Positions 57,629-64,000 of a stretch of DNA of 64,000 bases are shown in pieces. The notes below the pieces were generated by a model. That model saw only the letters and a program-made list of their open reading frames with translations, ran no database searches and had not been told where the DNA came from. Position 1 is the first letter of the stretch; every line of letters starts with the position of its first letter. This DNA comes from Rhizobiales bacterium 65-79 (GTDB lineage Bacteria > Pseudomonadota > Alphaproteobacteria > Rhizobiales > Rhizobiaceae), in the NCBI GenBank assembly GCA_001896885.1, contig MKRJ01000034.1, forward strand, positions 1-64,000, given 5' to 3'. Both the position numbers and the translations under genes were made by a program.

Positions 57629-57992
57629 AGACGCCGGAGCGGACGGCCTCCAGATAGGCGAGCACCTTGTCGGCCTTGCCTTCGCGCACGAGATCGTAGG
57701 CGGTCTTCCCGGCCCAGCCGGGGATCGGCTGGTGCTTGAACCAGAGCGCGGCACGGTCCTCGCCGCCCGCCATCTCGTCGGCCATGGCGAGGATGCGCAC
57801 CACCGGGCTCAAGGCGGCATCGACCTTGCGGGCACCGCTTTTCGCCGTCAGCGTGTTGCGGGCAACGCCGACCAGGCCGGCGAGTTCGGTGAGCGTGACG
57901 CCGAGCAGTTCCGCGACCCGGCGGGCGGAGAGAAACGGAGCCTTGCCGTCGCCGAAGCGCGAAGCCGCCATATCGAGGGCCGCGATGCTCAT
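57621..57992 (-). CDS. Xre/MbcA/ParS-type antitoxin (DUF2384)
   Basis: A 123-residue protein with an N-terminal helix-turn-helix-like part (about 20-65: LSARRVAELLGVTLTELAGLVGVARNTLTAKSG) and a C-terminal MbcA/ParS toxin-binding domain (about 70-123: ALSPVVRILAMADEMAGGEDRAALWFKHQPIPGWAGKTAYDLVREGKADKV). It should bind and block the RES toxin and, as a complex, repress its own promoter. ATG 57992 has GGAAA upstream; ATG 58010 is in frame but has no ribosome site. Palindromic repeats lie directly upstream. Confidence 0.88.
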   Translation of the reverse strand: MSIAALDMAASRFGDGKAPFLSARRVAELLGVTLTELAGLVGVARNTLTAKSGARKVDAALSPVVRILAMADEMAGGEDRAALWFKHQPIPGWAGKTAYDLVREGKADKVLAYLEAVRSGVYA

Positions 57993-58021
57993 GGCATTTT
58001 CCAATCGCATATTGACTTACA

Positions 58022-58052
58022 TGCGCTCAAAATAAGCGCAAGTTGCGCTCAA
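58022..58052 (-). promoter_or_regulatory. Candidate autoregulatory operator of the RES-Xre pair
   Basis: AGCGCAA-G-TTGCGCT (58035-58049) is a perfect palindrome. TGCGCTCAA occurs as a direct repeat at 58022-58030 and 58044-58052, 22 bp (two turns) apart. The repeats fill the 64-bp gap upstream of the antitoxin, where a repressor would block RNA polymerase. Binding by the antitoxin is inferred from the known autoregulation of such systems. Confidence 0.6.
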
Positions 58053-58074
58053 TTCAAGTATGAGGCAGGCTTCC

Positions 58075-59316
58075 TCACCTGCGCCGCTTCTTCTTCGCCA
58101 ACAACGCGACGGCCTCCACATGCGGCGACCAGAGGAACTGGTCGATGGGGATGACGCGCTGGAGCAGATAGCCGCCTTCGATCAGGATCGCCAAGTCGCG
58201 CGCCAGCGTCGCCGGATTGCAGGACACCGCCGCGACCAGCGGCACGTCCGACTTCGCGATCTCCTTCGACTGCGACTCGGCGCCGGCGCGCGGCGGATCG
58301 AAAACAAGGCCGTCGAAGGCGTTCAGTTCCTTCGCCGTCACCGGCCGGACGAAAAGGTCTCGGCGCTCCGTCGTCACGCGCTTCAGGCCCGGGCCAAAGC
58401 GAAAGCCGCGATCGAGCGCGGCGAGCGATGCCGCGTCCGCCTCCACCGCATGGATTTCCGCCCCTTTCGCCAGGCGCAGAGCGAAAGCGCCCGCGCCGGC
58501 AAAGAGATCGGCGAGCCGCTTCGACTTGGAGAGATGCGCCGAGACGATATCCGCCATGGCCTGCTCGGCGCTGGCGACCGCCTGCAGGAAAGCCCCCGGC
58601 GGCGGCGAAACGGATACGTCCCCGAACCGCACAACCGGCTTGCGCGGCTCGATGACGATCTCCCCATCGACGGAAAGCCGGGCGAAGCCGGCGCGCAGCG
58701 CAAAATCCGCCGCCGCGTTGCGCGTCCTTTCGGCAAGTTTTCCGGAGCCTTGGACCGAAACATCCAGCCCCGACGCCGTCGCCGTAACCGTCAGCCGGAA
58801 AGCCTTGTCCGTATTGCACAACGTTCTCGCCAGCGAACGCAGCGGCTCCAGCGCGGCGACGATCTCGGGCCGGGCGATCGGACATTCCTCGATGTTGACG
58901 ATCGTGTGCGACAGTTCGCGATTGTAGCCGAGCAGCATCCCGGCATCGGTGCGCCACGCGGAGAGCGTCACGCGCCGGCGCGCATTCGGCGCGCAGGGTA
59001 CAAGCGGTGCAACATCCGCCTCGATGCCGCGCGAGCGCAGCGCATCCACGACGCGGCCGCGTTTCCATTCGCGGTAGGCGCTATCCTCCATGTGCTGGAG
59101 CGCGCAGCCGCCGCATTCGCCGAAGTGGCGGCAGGCCGGCTCGACCCGCAGTTTCGAGGGCTCGATCACGGCAAGGAGATCGGCGCGATCGCCGGTCCGC
59201 GATGCCGTCACCCGCTCGCCGGGCAGCGTGAACGGAATATAGACCGCCCCGCTTTCGGTCGAGGCGACGCCGTCGCCCTGCGCGCCGAGGCGCTCGATGC
59301 GGAATTCGGCGCTCAT
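58075..59316 (-). CDS. TrmA/RlmC/RlmD-family SAM-dependent RNA methyltransferase
   Basis: A 413-residue enzyme that makes 5-methyluridine in RNA. The N-terminal TRAM-like part is followed by iron-sulfur cysteines in CRHFGECGGCALQH and a fourth in ECPIARPE. The AdoMet motif is LADLFAGAGAFALRLA, and the catalytic Cys motif is SCNPATLARD. This pattern fits the RlmD/RlmC/TrmA group, in rhizobia usually a 23S rRNA uridine enzyme, but the exact position modified is not determined. Its start overlaps the TlyA gene stop (ATGA), so the two RNA methyltransferases are coupled. Confidence 0.93.
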   Translation of the reverse strand: MSAEFRIERLGAQGDGVASTESGAVYIPFTLPGERVTASRTGDRADLLAVIEPSKLRVEPACRHFGECGGCALQHMEDSAYREWKRGRVVDALRSRGIEADVAPLVPCAPNARRRVTLSAWRTDAGMLLGYNRELSHTIVNIEECPIARPEIVAALEPLRSLARTLCNTDKAFRLTVTATASGLDVSVQGSGKLAERTRNAAADFALRAGFARLSVDGEIVIEPRKPVVRFGDVSVSPPPGAFLQAVASAEQAMADIVSAHLSKSKRLADLFAGAGAFALRLAKGAEIHAVEADAASLAALDRGFRFGPGLKRVTTERRDLFVRPVTAKELNAFDGLVFDPPRAGAESQSKEIAKSDVPLVAAVSCNPATLARDLAILIEGGYLLQRVIPIDQFLWSPHVEAVALLAKKKRRR

Positions 59317-60077
59317 CGATCCTTTTGTCCCGCCAGCAGATATTCCCGGTTGCCGTCGCCGCCCTCGATCGGCGAGGGAATGAGACCGATAGCGCGCCAG
59401 CCCGGCTGACTTTCCAGCCAATCGCGCAATTCAGCGGCGATCCGCTCGCCTTCGGCCGGATCGCGCAAAATGCCGCCCTTGCCAATCGCCTCGCGGCCGG
59501 CCTCGAATTGCGGCTTGATGAGGAAGACGCCCCGCGCGCCGGGCGCGGCGAGATCGAGCGCCGGCGGCAGCGCCAGCTTCTGCGAGATGAAACTCAGGTC
59601 GGCGGTGAGGAAATCGGGGACGACACCGCCGAGGTCGCTTTCCTTGAGTTCGCGGGCGTTCAGCCCTTCGATGCTTGTAACACGAGGGTCGCCGGCTATC
59701 CGCTCATGCAACTGACCATGACCGACGTCGATCGCGGTGACGTGGCGGGCGCCGCGCTCCAGCAGGACCTGCGTGAAGCCGCCGGTCGAGGCGCCGAGAT
59801 CGAGCGCCTCGGCGCCGGCGGAATCGAGACCGAAAGCATCGAGCGCGGCGATCAGCTTGAGCGCGGCGCGCGAGACGTAGCCCCGCGCGGGGTCATCCAC
59901 CGCGATTTCCGCGTCGGTCGAGACGCCCTGCCCCGGCTTCGCCGCCGGCCGGCCATGGACATACACGGTTCCGCGCGCCACGGCGTCACGGGCGCGCGAA
60001 CGGCTCGCGAACAGCCCGTGCCTGACCAGCAATTCGTCAAGACGTATGCGTGTTTCGCCCGGAAGATCGGCTTTCAT
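59313..60077 (-). CDS. tlyA: TlyA family RNA 2'-O-methyltransferase
   Basis: A 254-residue protein with an N-terminal S4 RNA-binding domain (about 10-65, RLDELLVRHGLFASRSRARDAVARGTVYVHG) and an FtsJ-like Rossmann methyltransferase domain (about 70-240). The latter has EALDLGASTGGFTQVLLERGA and the catalytic lysine region of IKPQFEAGREAIGKGG. Mycobacterial TlyA modifies cytidines in 16S and 23S rRNA; targets in Alphaproteobacteria are less certain. The neighbour overlapping its stop is another RNA methyltransferase. Confidence 0.93.
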   Translation of the reverse strand: MKADLPGETRIRLDELLVRHGLFASRSRARDAVARGTVYVHGRPAAKPGQGVSTDAEIAVDDPARGYVSRAALKLIAALDAFGLDSAGAEALDLGASTGGFTQVLLERGARHVTAIDVGHGQLHERIAGDPRVTSIEGLNARELKESDLGGVVPDFLTADLSFISQKLALPPALDLAAPGARGVFLIKPQFEAGREAIGKGGILRDPAEGERIAAELRDWLESQPGWRAIGLIPSPIEGGDGNREYLLAGQKDR

Positions 60078-60131
60078 GCGCCTTCATGAGCGAAGGAAGC
60101 CACCATTGGCAAGGCCGAGCCGTCGTAGGGA

Positions 60132-60389
60132 CTATTCGATCACCTGGAAGTGCGGCGTGGCGCTGATAGGAATCGACTGAAGAGTCCTGATGGAAGGGCT
60201 CTCCGAGACCTGGTCGGCGGACGGGAATACCATGACCTTGTCATAGGGCAGCGTACCGCGGATACCGCCGATCCTGGCGGCGACGATGCGCTTGACCTGC
60301 GCTTCCAGCCGATGGTCGTAATTGTAGTTGTCGGCGGCGGCCGGCGAAACCAACGCCGCCAACATGGTGGCCGCGAGAAGACCCTTCAT
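60132..60389 (-). CDS. Small exported protein, hypothetical
   Basis: The 85-residue product has a signal peptide (MKGLLAATMLAALVSPAAA). The mature part is about 65 residues, begins DNYNYDHRLEAQVKRIVAARIGGIRGTLPYD and is unlike any family I know. GCAGAGAG lies near the ATG. It would reside in the periplasm. It is on the same strand as tlyA but a promoter of its own is likely, since 216 bp separate it from pdxH. Confidence 0.65.
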   Translation of the reverse strand: MKGLLAATMLAALVSPAAADNYNYDHRLEAQVKRIVAARIGGIRGTLPYDKVMVFPSADQVSESPSIRTLQSIPISATPHFQVIE

Positions 60390-60605
60390 CTCTCTGCTCC
60401 CGGTAGCAATCCCGTATCGGGAAAGCCTAGCGGAGCCAGCCTAAGATTCGGCCAAGAGGAAGGGTAAGCAAAATACGAATTTCCAGCGTAAACAATCGGT
60501 TGGTGGCGCGCCTGTCGGAAACGATTCAACACGCGGCCGACGACCTGCCGGAGACCGAACGGGCGCGCCGCGCGAAACCGCCTGGAACGGCGCCTATGGC
60601 CGCCC

Positions 60606-61223
60606 TCAAGGATAGAGCCGCGTCTTCTCCCAGGTCTCACCGTCTGCGCGCCCGAAGGCGATGCGGTCGTGCAGCCGGAAGGGCCGGTCGGCCCAGAACT
60701 CGATCGAAGTCGGAACGATGCGGAAGCCGGACCAGTGCGGCGGCCGCGGTATCGCGCCGATCGTATATTTGGCCGTGTATTCGGCGACGGCCTTTTCGAG
60801 CGCGAAGCGGCTCTCGAGCGGACGCGACTGCTTCGAGGCCCAGGCGCCGATGCGGCTGCCGCGCGGCCGCGTGGCGAAATAGGCGTCGGCCTCGGCGTCG
60901 CTTACGCGCTCGACGGGGCCGCGCACGCGCACCTGGCGGCGCAGCGATTTCCAGTGGAAGCACAGCGCCGCCTTCATGGTCGAGCGCAATTCCTCGCCCT
61001 TTCGGCTTTCGAGATTGGTGTAGAAGACGAAGCCCTTGGTGTCGAAACCCTTGAGCAGCACCATGCGCACGTCCGGCAGGCCTTCGGGATCGACCGTGGC
61101 GAGCGCCATGGCGTTCGGGTCGTTCGGCTCGCTGGCTTCGGCATCCTTCAGCCAGGATGCAAAGAGTTCGAACGGCTCCGAGCGCTCGGTGAAGTCATCG
61201 GTTGTTAACGTTGGCTTGGGCAT
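60606..61223 (-). CDS. pdxH: Pyridoxamine 5'-phosphate oxidase
   Basis: A 205-residue FMN enzyme that oxidises pyridoxine/pyridoxamine 5'-phosphate to PLP. The conserved segments are [62 protein letters not shown] and the C-terminal [19 protein letters not shown]. The length is that of the family. The ATG at 61223 fits the usual N-terminus; a frame to 61292 would overlap the upstream lipoprotein's promoter. The PLP it makes serves the aminotransferase and threonine synthase in this window. Confidence 0.95.
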   Translation of the reverse strand: MPKPTLTTDDFTERSEPFELFASWLKDAEASEPNDPNAMALATVDPEGLPDVRMVLLKGFDTKGFVFYTNLESRKGEELRSTMKAALCFHWKSLRRQVRVRGPVERVSDAEADAYFATRPRGSRIGAWASKQSRPLESRFALEKAVAEYTAKYTIGAIPRPPHWSGFRIVPTSIEFWADRPFRLHDRIAFGRADGETWEKTRLYP

Positions 61224-61315
61224 AGTGAATTTCGTATTTGGGGACACTGATACCTTCGGGAGAATGCCGATTGTTGCGTGGAGCGCAAGCAAAGGCGCTG
61301 CGTGGCGTTAAGTTT

Positions 61316-61711
61316 GTGACGGCGTGGAGCAACGTTCTGGTCCTTGCCCTGCCCCTTGGGCTCGCGGCCTGTGCGTCCGGTAACCTGCTGAAACGAGCCG
61401 AGACGGATCGCTCCATCGTCACCGGCTCGATCCCGAAAGCCACTGCGGTCGTTACCGACGAGGAGACGATCCGCAACGCCGTCACCTCGGTCGACCCGAA
61501 AGGCCTCGGTCCGGACGGACTTGCCTGGATGAACCCGTCGACCGGCGCCAGCGGGCAGATTACCGGCCTTACCGAATACCAGCAGAACGGGCATCTGTGC
61601 CGCCGTTTCTCCACCTCGGTCACTCGCTTCGACGGCGTCGGCCTCTATCACGGCGAGGCCTGCCTCGGAAACGAGGGCGGCTGGCTATTGCGCACCTTCG
61701 CCGGCTCTTGA
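61316..61711 (+). CDS. RT0821/Lpp0805-type surface lipoprotein
   Basis: This 131-residue protein starts at GTG 61316 with a signal peptide ending in lipobox LAAC (Cys19). The C-terminal part has the RT0821/Lpp0805 pattern: GASGQITGLTEYQQNGHLCRRFSTSVTRFDGV and GEACLGNEGGWLLRTF. The family is widespread in Alphaproteobacteria, associated with the outer membrane or surface, without known function. It is divergent from pdxH. Confidence 0.82.
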   Translation: MTAWSNVLVLALPLGLAACASGNLLKRAETDRSIVTGSIPKATAVVTDEETIRNAVTSVDPKGLGPDGLAWMNPSTGASGQITGLTEYQQNGHLCRRFSTSVTRFDGVGLYHGEACLGNEGGWLLRTFAGS

Positions 61712-61806
61712 ACCGCGGGGGATCGATCGCCGCCCATACTGGAATTTCTTCCTAGCCAGGCGCATATAAGGGCGATCACTCGTATCAATCCCGTCAGGCA
61801 GGAAGA

Positions 61807-62739
61807 ATGCGCGATCCATACCAGGTTTTGGGCGTCGCCAAGGATGCCCCGGCCAAGGAAATCAAGGCGGCTTACCGGAAGCTCGCCAAGAAGCATCATC
61901 CGGACCAGAACCCGAATGATCCCAAGGCCAAGGAGCGATTCGCCGAGGCCAACCAGGCCTACGAGATCGTCGGCGACGAGAAGAAGCGCGCAGCCTACGA
62001 TCGCGGCGAGATCGACGCCGAAGGCAAGCCGCGCTTCCAGGGCTTCGAAGGCCATCCGGGCGGCGATCCGTTCGGCGGCTTCCGCCAGTCGCGGCAGGGC
62101 GCGGGCGGCTCGCATTTCGAATTCCGTTCGAGCACGGCCGGCAGCGACGCCTTCGGCGGCGCGCACGATATCTTCGGGGAGATTTTCGGGCGCGGTTTCG
62201 GCCGCAGCGCCGGCGGGGGCGGCGGCACCCAGCAGGCGCCGGCGGGCGCCGACCTGAACGCCATCCTCGACATCGACATAGAAGACGCGGTCACCGCCGC
62301 CAAGGTGACCGCCGTGTTCCCCGGCGGCCGGAAGATCGCCGTCAAGCTGCCCAAGGGGGTCGAGGACGGCCAAACCATCCGCCTCAAGGGACAGGGCGAG
62401 CCCTCGCCCTTCGGCGGCAAGCCGGGCGATGCGCTGGTGAAGATCCGGTTGCGCAGCAGTTCGCGCTATCGGGTCGACGGCAGGGATCTGCATTCCGACC
62501 TGCCGGTGGAACTGCGCGACGCCGTGCTCGGCGCCAAGGTCGCGGCCGAGACGCCGAGCGGCAAGGTGGCCGTCACCGTGCCGCCATGGTCGAGCTCGGA
62601 CAAGGTGCTGCGCCTCAAGGGCCGCGGGCTGCCGGACAAGTCGGGCGGCCACGGCGACCTCTACGTCCATGTCCGCGTGATGCTGCCGGAGAAGGCCGAC
62701 GCGGAGCTCGAGGCGCTGATGAAGAAGGCGAAGGTGTGA
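61807..62739 (+). CDS. DnaJ-family (CbpA-like) co-chaperone
   Basis: A 310-residue protein with a J-domain (residues 1-65, HPD at 31-33), a Gly/Phe-rich linker (about 80-150), and a DnaJ C-terminal substrate-binding domain (about 160-305). It lacks the four CxxCxGxG zinc repeats, so it is the class II CbpA type rather than DnaJ itself. It would stimulate DnaK ATPase. AGGCAGGAAGA precedes the ATG. fabI follows after 180 bp. Confidence 0.93.
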   Translation: MRDPYQVLGVAKDAPAKEIKAAYRKLAKKHHPDQNPNDPKAKERFAEANQAYEIVGDEKKRAAYDRGEIDAEGKPRFQGFEGHPGGDPFGGFRQSRQGAGGSHFEFRSSTAGSDAFGGAHDIFGEIFGRGFGRSAGGGGGTQQAPAGADLNAILDIDIEDAVTAAKVTAVFPGGRKIAVKLPKGVEDGQTIRLKGQGEPSPFGGKPGDALVKIRLRSSSRYRVDGRDLHSDLPVELRDAVLGAKVAAETPSGKVAVTVPPWSSSDKVLRLKGRGLPDKSGGHGDLYVHVRVMLPEKADAELEALMKKAKV

Positions 62740-62919
62740 GGTCGGCCTTTACCGCTTTTCACATCGACCCCCACCCTGTCGTCCTTGAATCAACTTCCCG
62801 CCGCATCCCCCTCAAGCTTGAAGGCTTTCGACGCCTATGCCATAGGCACGAAGCGTGCTTTGCTGCGCCAGCGGAACTGCTTCCGCGGCATCGCATCCTG
62901 AAATGCGGAGAAGGATGGC

Positions 62920-63738
62920 ATGGCAGTCGGGAACGGCCTCATGGCCGGCAAGCGGGGATTGATCCTTGGCGTAGCCAATAACCGTTCGATCGCCTGGGGC
63001 ATCGCGAAAGCCTGCGCCGCCCAGGGCGCCGAACTGGCGCTGACCTACCAGGGCGACGCGCTGAAGAAGCGGGTCGAGCCGCTCGCGCAGGAACTGGGCG
63101 CGGGCGTCGCCGGCCATTGCGACGTCACCGATCCCGCTTCGATGGACGCGGTCTTCGACGCGGTCGGCCGCAAATGGGGCGGCCTGGACTTCGTCGTTCA
63201 CGCCATCGCCTTCTCCGACAAGGACGAGTTGACCGGCCGCTATGTCGAGACCTCGCGCGAGAACTTCCAGCGCACCATGGACATTTCCGTCTATTCCTTC
63301 ACGGCGATCGCCAAGCGCGCCGAGAAGCTGATGGAAAACGGCGGCTCGCTGCTCACGCTCACCTATTACGGCGCGGAAAAGGTCATGCCGCACTACAACG
63401 TCATGGGCGTCGCCAAGGCGGCGCTGGAGGCGAGCGTGCGCTATCTCGCCGTCGATCTCGGTGGCAAGGGCATCCGCGTCAACGCCGTCTCGGCGGGGCC
63501 AATCAAGACGCTCGCCGCGTCGGGCATCGGCGATTTCCGCTATATCCTGCGCTGGAACGAGTACAACGCGCCGCTGAAGCGCAGCGTCTCGATCGAGGAG
63601 GTCGGCGACGCCGGCCTCTACTTCCTCTCCGACCTGTCGCGCGGGGTGACCGGCGAGGTCCACCACGTCGATTCCGGCTACCACGTCGTCGGGATGAAGG
63701 CGGTGGACGCGCCGGATATCTCCGTCGTCAAGGACTGA
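62920..63738 (+). CDS. fabI: Enoyl-[acyl-carrier-protein] reductase (NADH), FabI type
   Basis: A 272-residue SDR enzyme performing the last step of each fatty-acid elongation cycle. The coenzyme motif is GVANNRSIAWGIAKA, a FabI hallmark, and the catalytic Y-X6-K is Tyr159 and Lys166 in HYNVMGVAKA, with a second Tyr149/150 region TYYGAEKVMP. AGCGGGG..; the ATG at 62920 follows GGAGAAGGATGGC; ATG 62941 is also possible. Triclosan-type inhibitors act on this enzyme family. A histidine phosphatase gene follows after 25 bp, as in other rhizobia. Confidence 0.95.
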   Translation: MAVGNGLMAGKRGLILGVANNRSIAWGIAKACAAQGAELALTYQGDALKKRVEPLAQELGAGVAGHCDVTDPASMDAVFDAVGRKWGGLDFVVHAIAFSDKDELTGRYVETSRENFQRTMDISVYSFTAIAKRAEKLMENGGSLLTLTYYGAEKVMPHYNVMGVAKAALEASVRYLAVDLGGKGIRVNAVSAGPIKTLAASGIGDFRYILRWNEYNAPLKRSVSIEEVGDAGLYFLSDLSRGVTGEVHHVDSGYHVVGMKAVDAPDISVVKD

Positions 63739-63763
63739 CTCCAGCCTTTCCGGGAACCGGACC

Positions 63764-64000
63764 GTGGCGAAATATCCGCTCTCCTATTTCGTGCGCCATG
63801 GCCAGACTGACTGGAACGTCTCGGAGCGTTTCCAGGGCCAGACGGATGTCGACATCAATTCGACGGGCTGGGGCCAGGCCGACGAGAACGGGCGGAAGCT
63901 GGCCGGTACCCTCGGCAAGGCGCCCGGCTTCGACTTCGTCGCGAGCCCGCTTCGCCGCACATGCGAGACCATGCGCCGGGTGCGCAAGGAGATGGGCCTG
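63764..64000 (+). CDS. Histidine phosphatase (phosphoglycerate mutase-like) N-terminus, cut by window end
   Basis: From GTG 63764 the frame stays open to position 64000 (79 residues seen). It contains the RHG motif YFVRHGQTDWN with the phospho-acceptor His, then ERFQGQTDVDINSTGWGQA and the second conserved Arg region VASPLRRTCETM. This is the branch-1 histidine phosphatase fold; a broad-specificity phosphatase or cofactor-dependent phosphoglycerate mutase is likely. Only the N-terminal third is in the window. Confidence 0.88.
   Translation, partial: MAKYPLSYFVRHGQTDWNVSERFQGQTDVDINSTGWGQADENGRKLAGTLGKAPGFDFVASPLRRTCETMRRVRKEMGL

Noticed and set aside
62833-62847. GCCTAT-GCC-ATAGGC before fabI as an operator
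   Set aside because: Only 6-bp arms in a 180-bp gap. Too short to separate from chance without comparison to relatives.

Overview
The window looks like chromosomal DNA of a GC-rich alphaproteobacterium of the order Hyphomicrobiales (Rhizobiales), most likely of the Mesorhizobium/Phyllobacteriaceae type. This is inferred from gene content and order: the block ppdK - smc - DsbA-like - DUF721 - mutY, a CcrM-type GANTC methyltransferase, the run ctaC-ctaD-ctaB-ctaG-ctaE-DUF983-SURF1-ispH-thrB-rnhA, IalB, RT0821-type and GCG_CRPN small exported proteins, and many short intergenic palindromes of the rhizobial type. Most of the window is ordinary core genome. I saw no tRNA, rRNA or CRISPR array.

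Layout. 1-1300: accessory scar. An IS21-like element end (1-70) cuts a ParB-domain/DNA-methylase fusion gene so that only its ParB half survives, followed by about 630 bp of AT-richer DNA with repeated CGGGAAT motifs. 1296-4246: a polysaccharide-initiating sugar transferase divergent from UDP-glucose dehydrogenase, then an MBL-fold hydrolase. 4231-10096: DUF1499 membrane protein, acyl-CoA ligase, a hypothetical protein, a class III aminotransferase, a DUF427 protein and a secreted polysaccharide deacetylase. 10177-15009: a LacI-type regulator divergent from a tightly coupled transport/catabolism operon (NCS2 nucleobase permease, amidohydrolase, TauE/SafE permease), with two LacI-type palindromes between them. 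15146-19676: a GCG_CRPN small exported protein, then an ECF sigma factor, a membrane anti-sigma-like protein, a periplasmic sensor-like protein, DUF1800 and a Tat-type DUF1501 protein, apparently one operon.

19976-32764: pyruvate phosphate dikinase, a VOC protein, an AT-richer DUF559 nuclease-like gene between hairpins, SMC, a DsbA-like lipoprotein, DUF721, MutY, a HAD protein, CcrM and a second HAD protein. 32781-42668: a lipoprotein, threonine synthase, an M16 peptidase, a GNAT acetyltransferase, a large membrane GGDEF/EAL protein, a 238-bp MITE-like repeat, YidB, YqgE, a DsbD-alpha-like protein and a peroxiredoxin. 42868-51973 (minus strand): the aa3-type cytochrome c oxidase operon with its assembly genes, running on into IspH, homoserine kinase and RNase HI. 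It includes a 47-residue membrane protein gene at 48251-48394.

52341-64000: IalB, TldD, an amino-acid ABC transporter (binding protein, permease, ATPase), a RES-Xre toxin-antitoxin pair with a palindromic operator candidate, two RNA methyltransferases, PdxH, an RT0821-type lipoprotein, a DnaJ-family protein, FabI and the start of a histidine phosphatase cut by the window end.

Best leads for something less described are the ECF/DUF1800/DUF1501 operon, the LacI-controlled NCS2/amidohydrolase/TauE unit, the RES-Xre module, and several RNA or DNA palindromes in informative places: just before the DUF427 ribosome binding site, across two convergent stop codons at 57098-57115, and inside the ABC transporter operon at 55652-55682. 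All start choices other than those set by ATGA/GTGA overlaps or a clear Shine-Dalgarno sequence are inferences.
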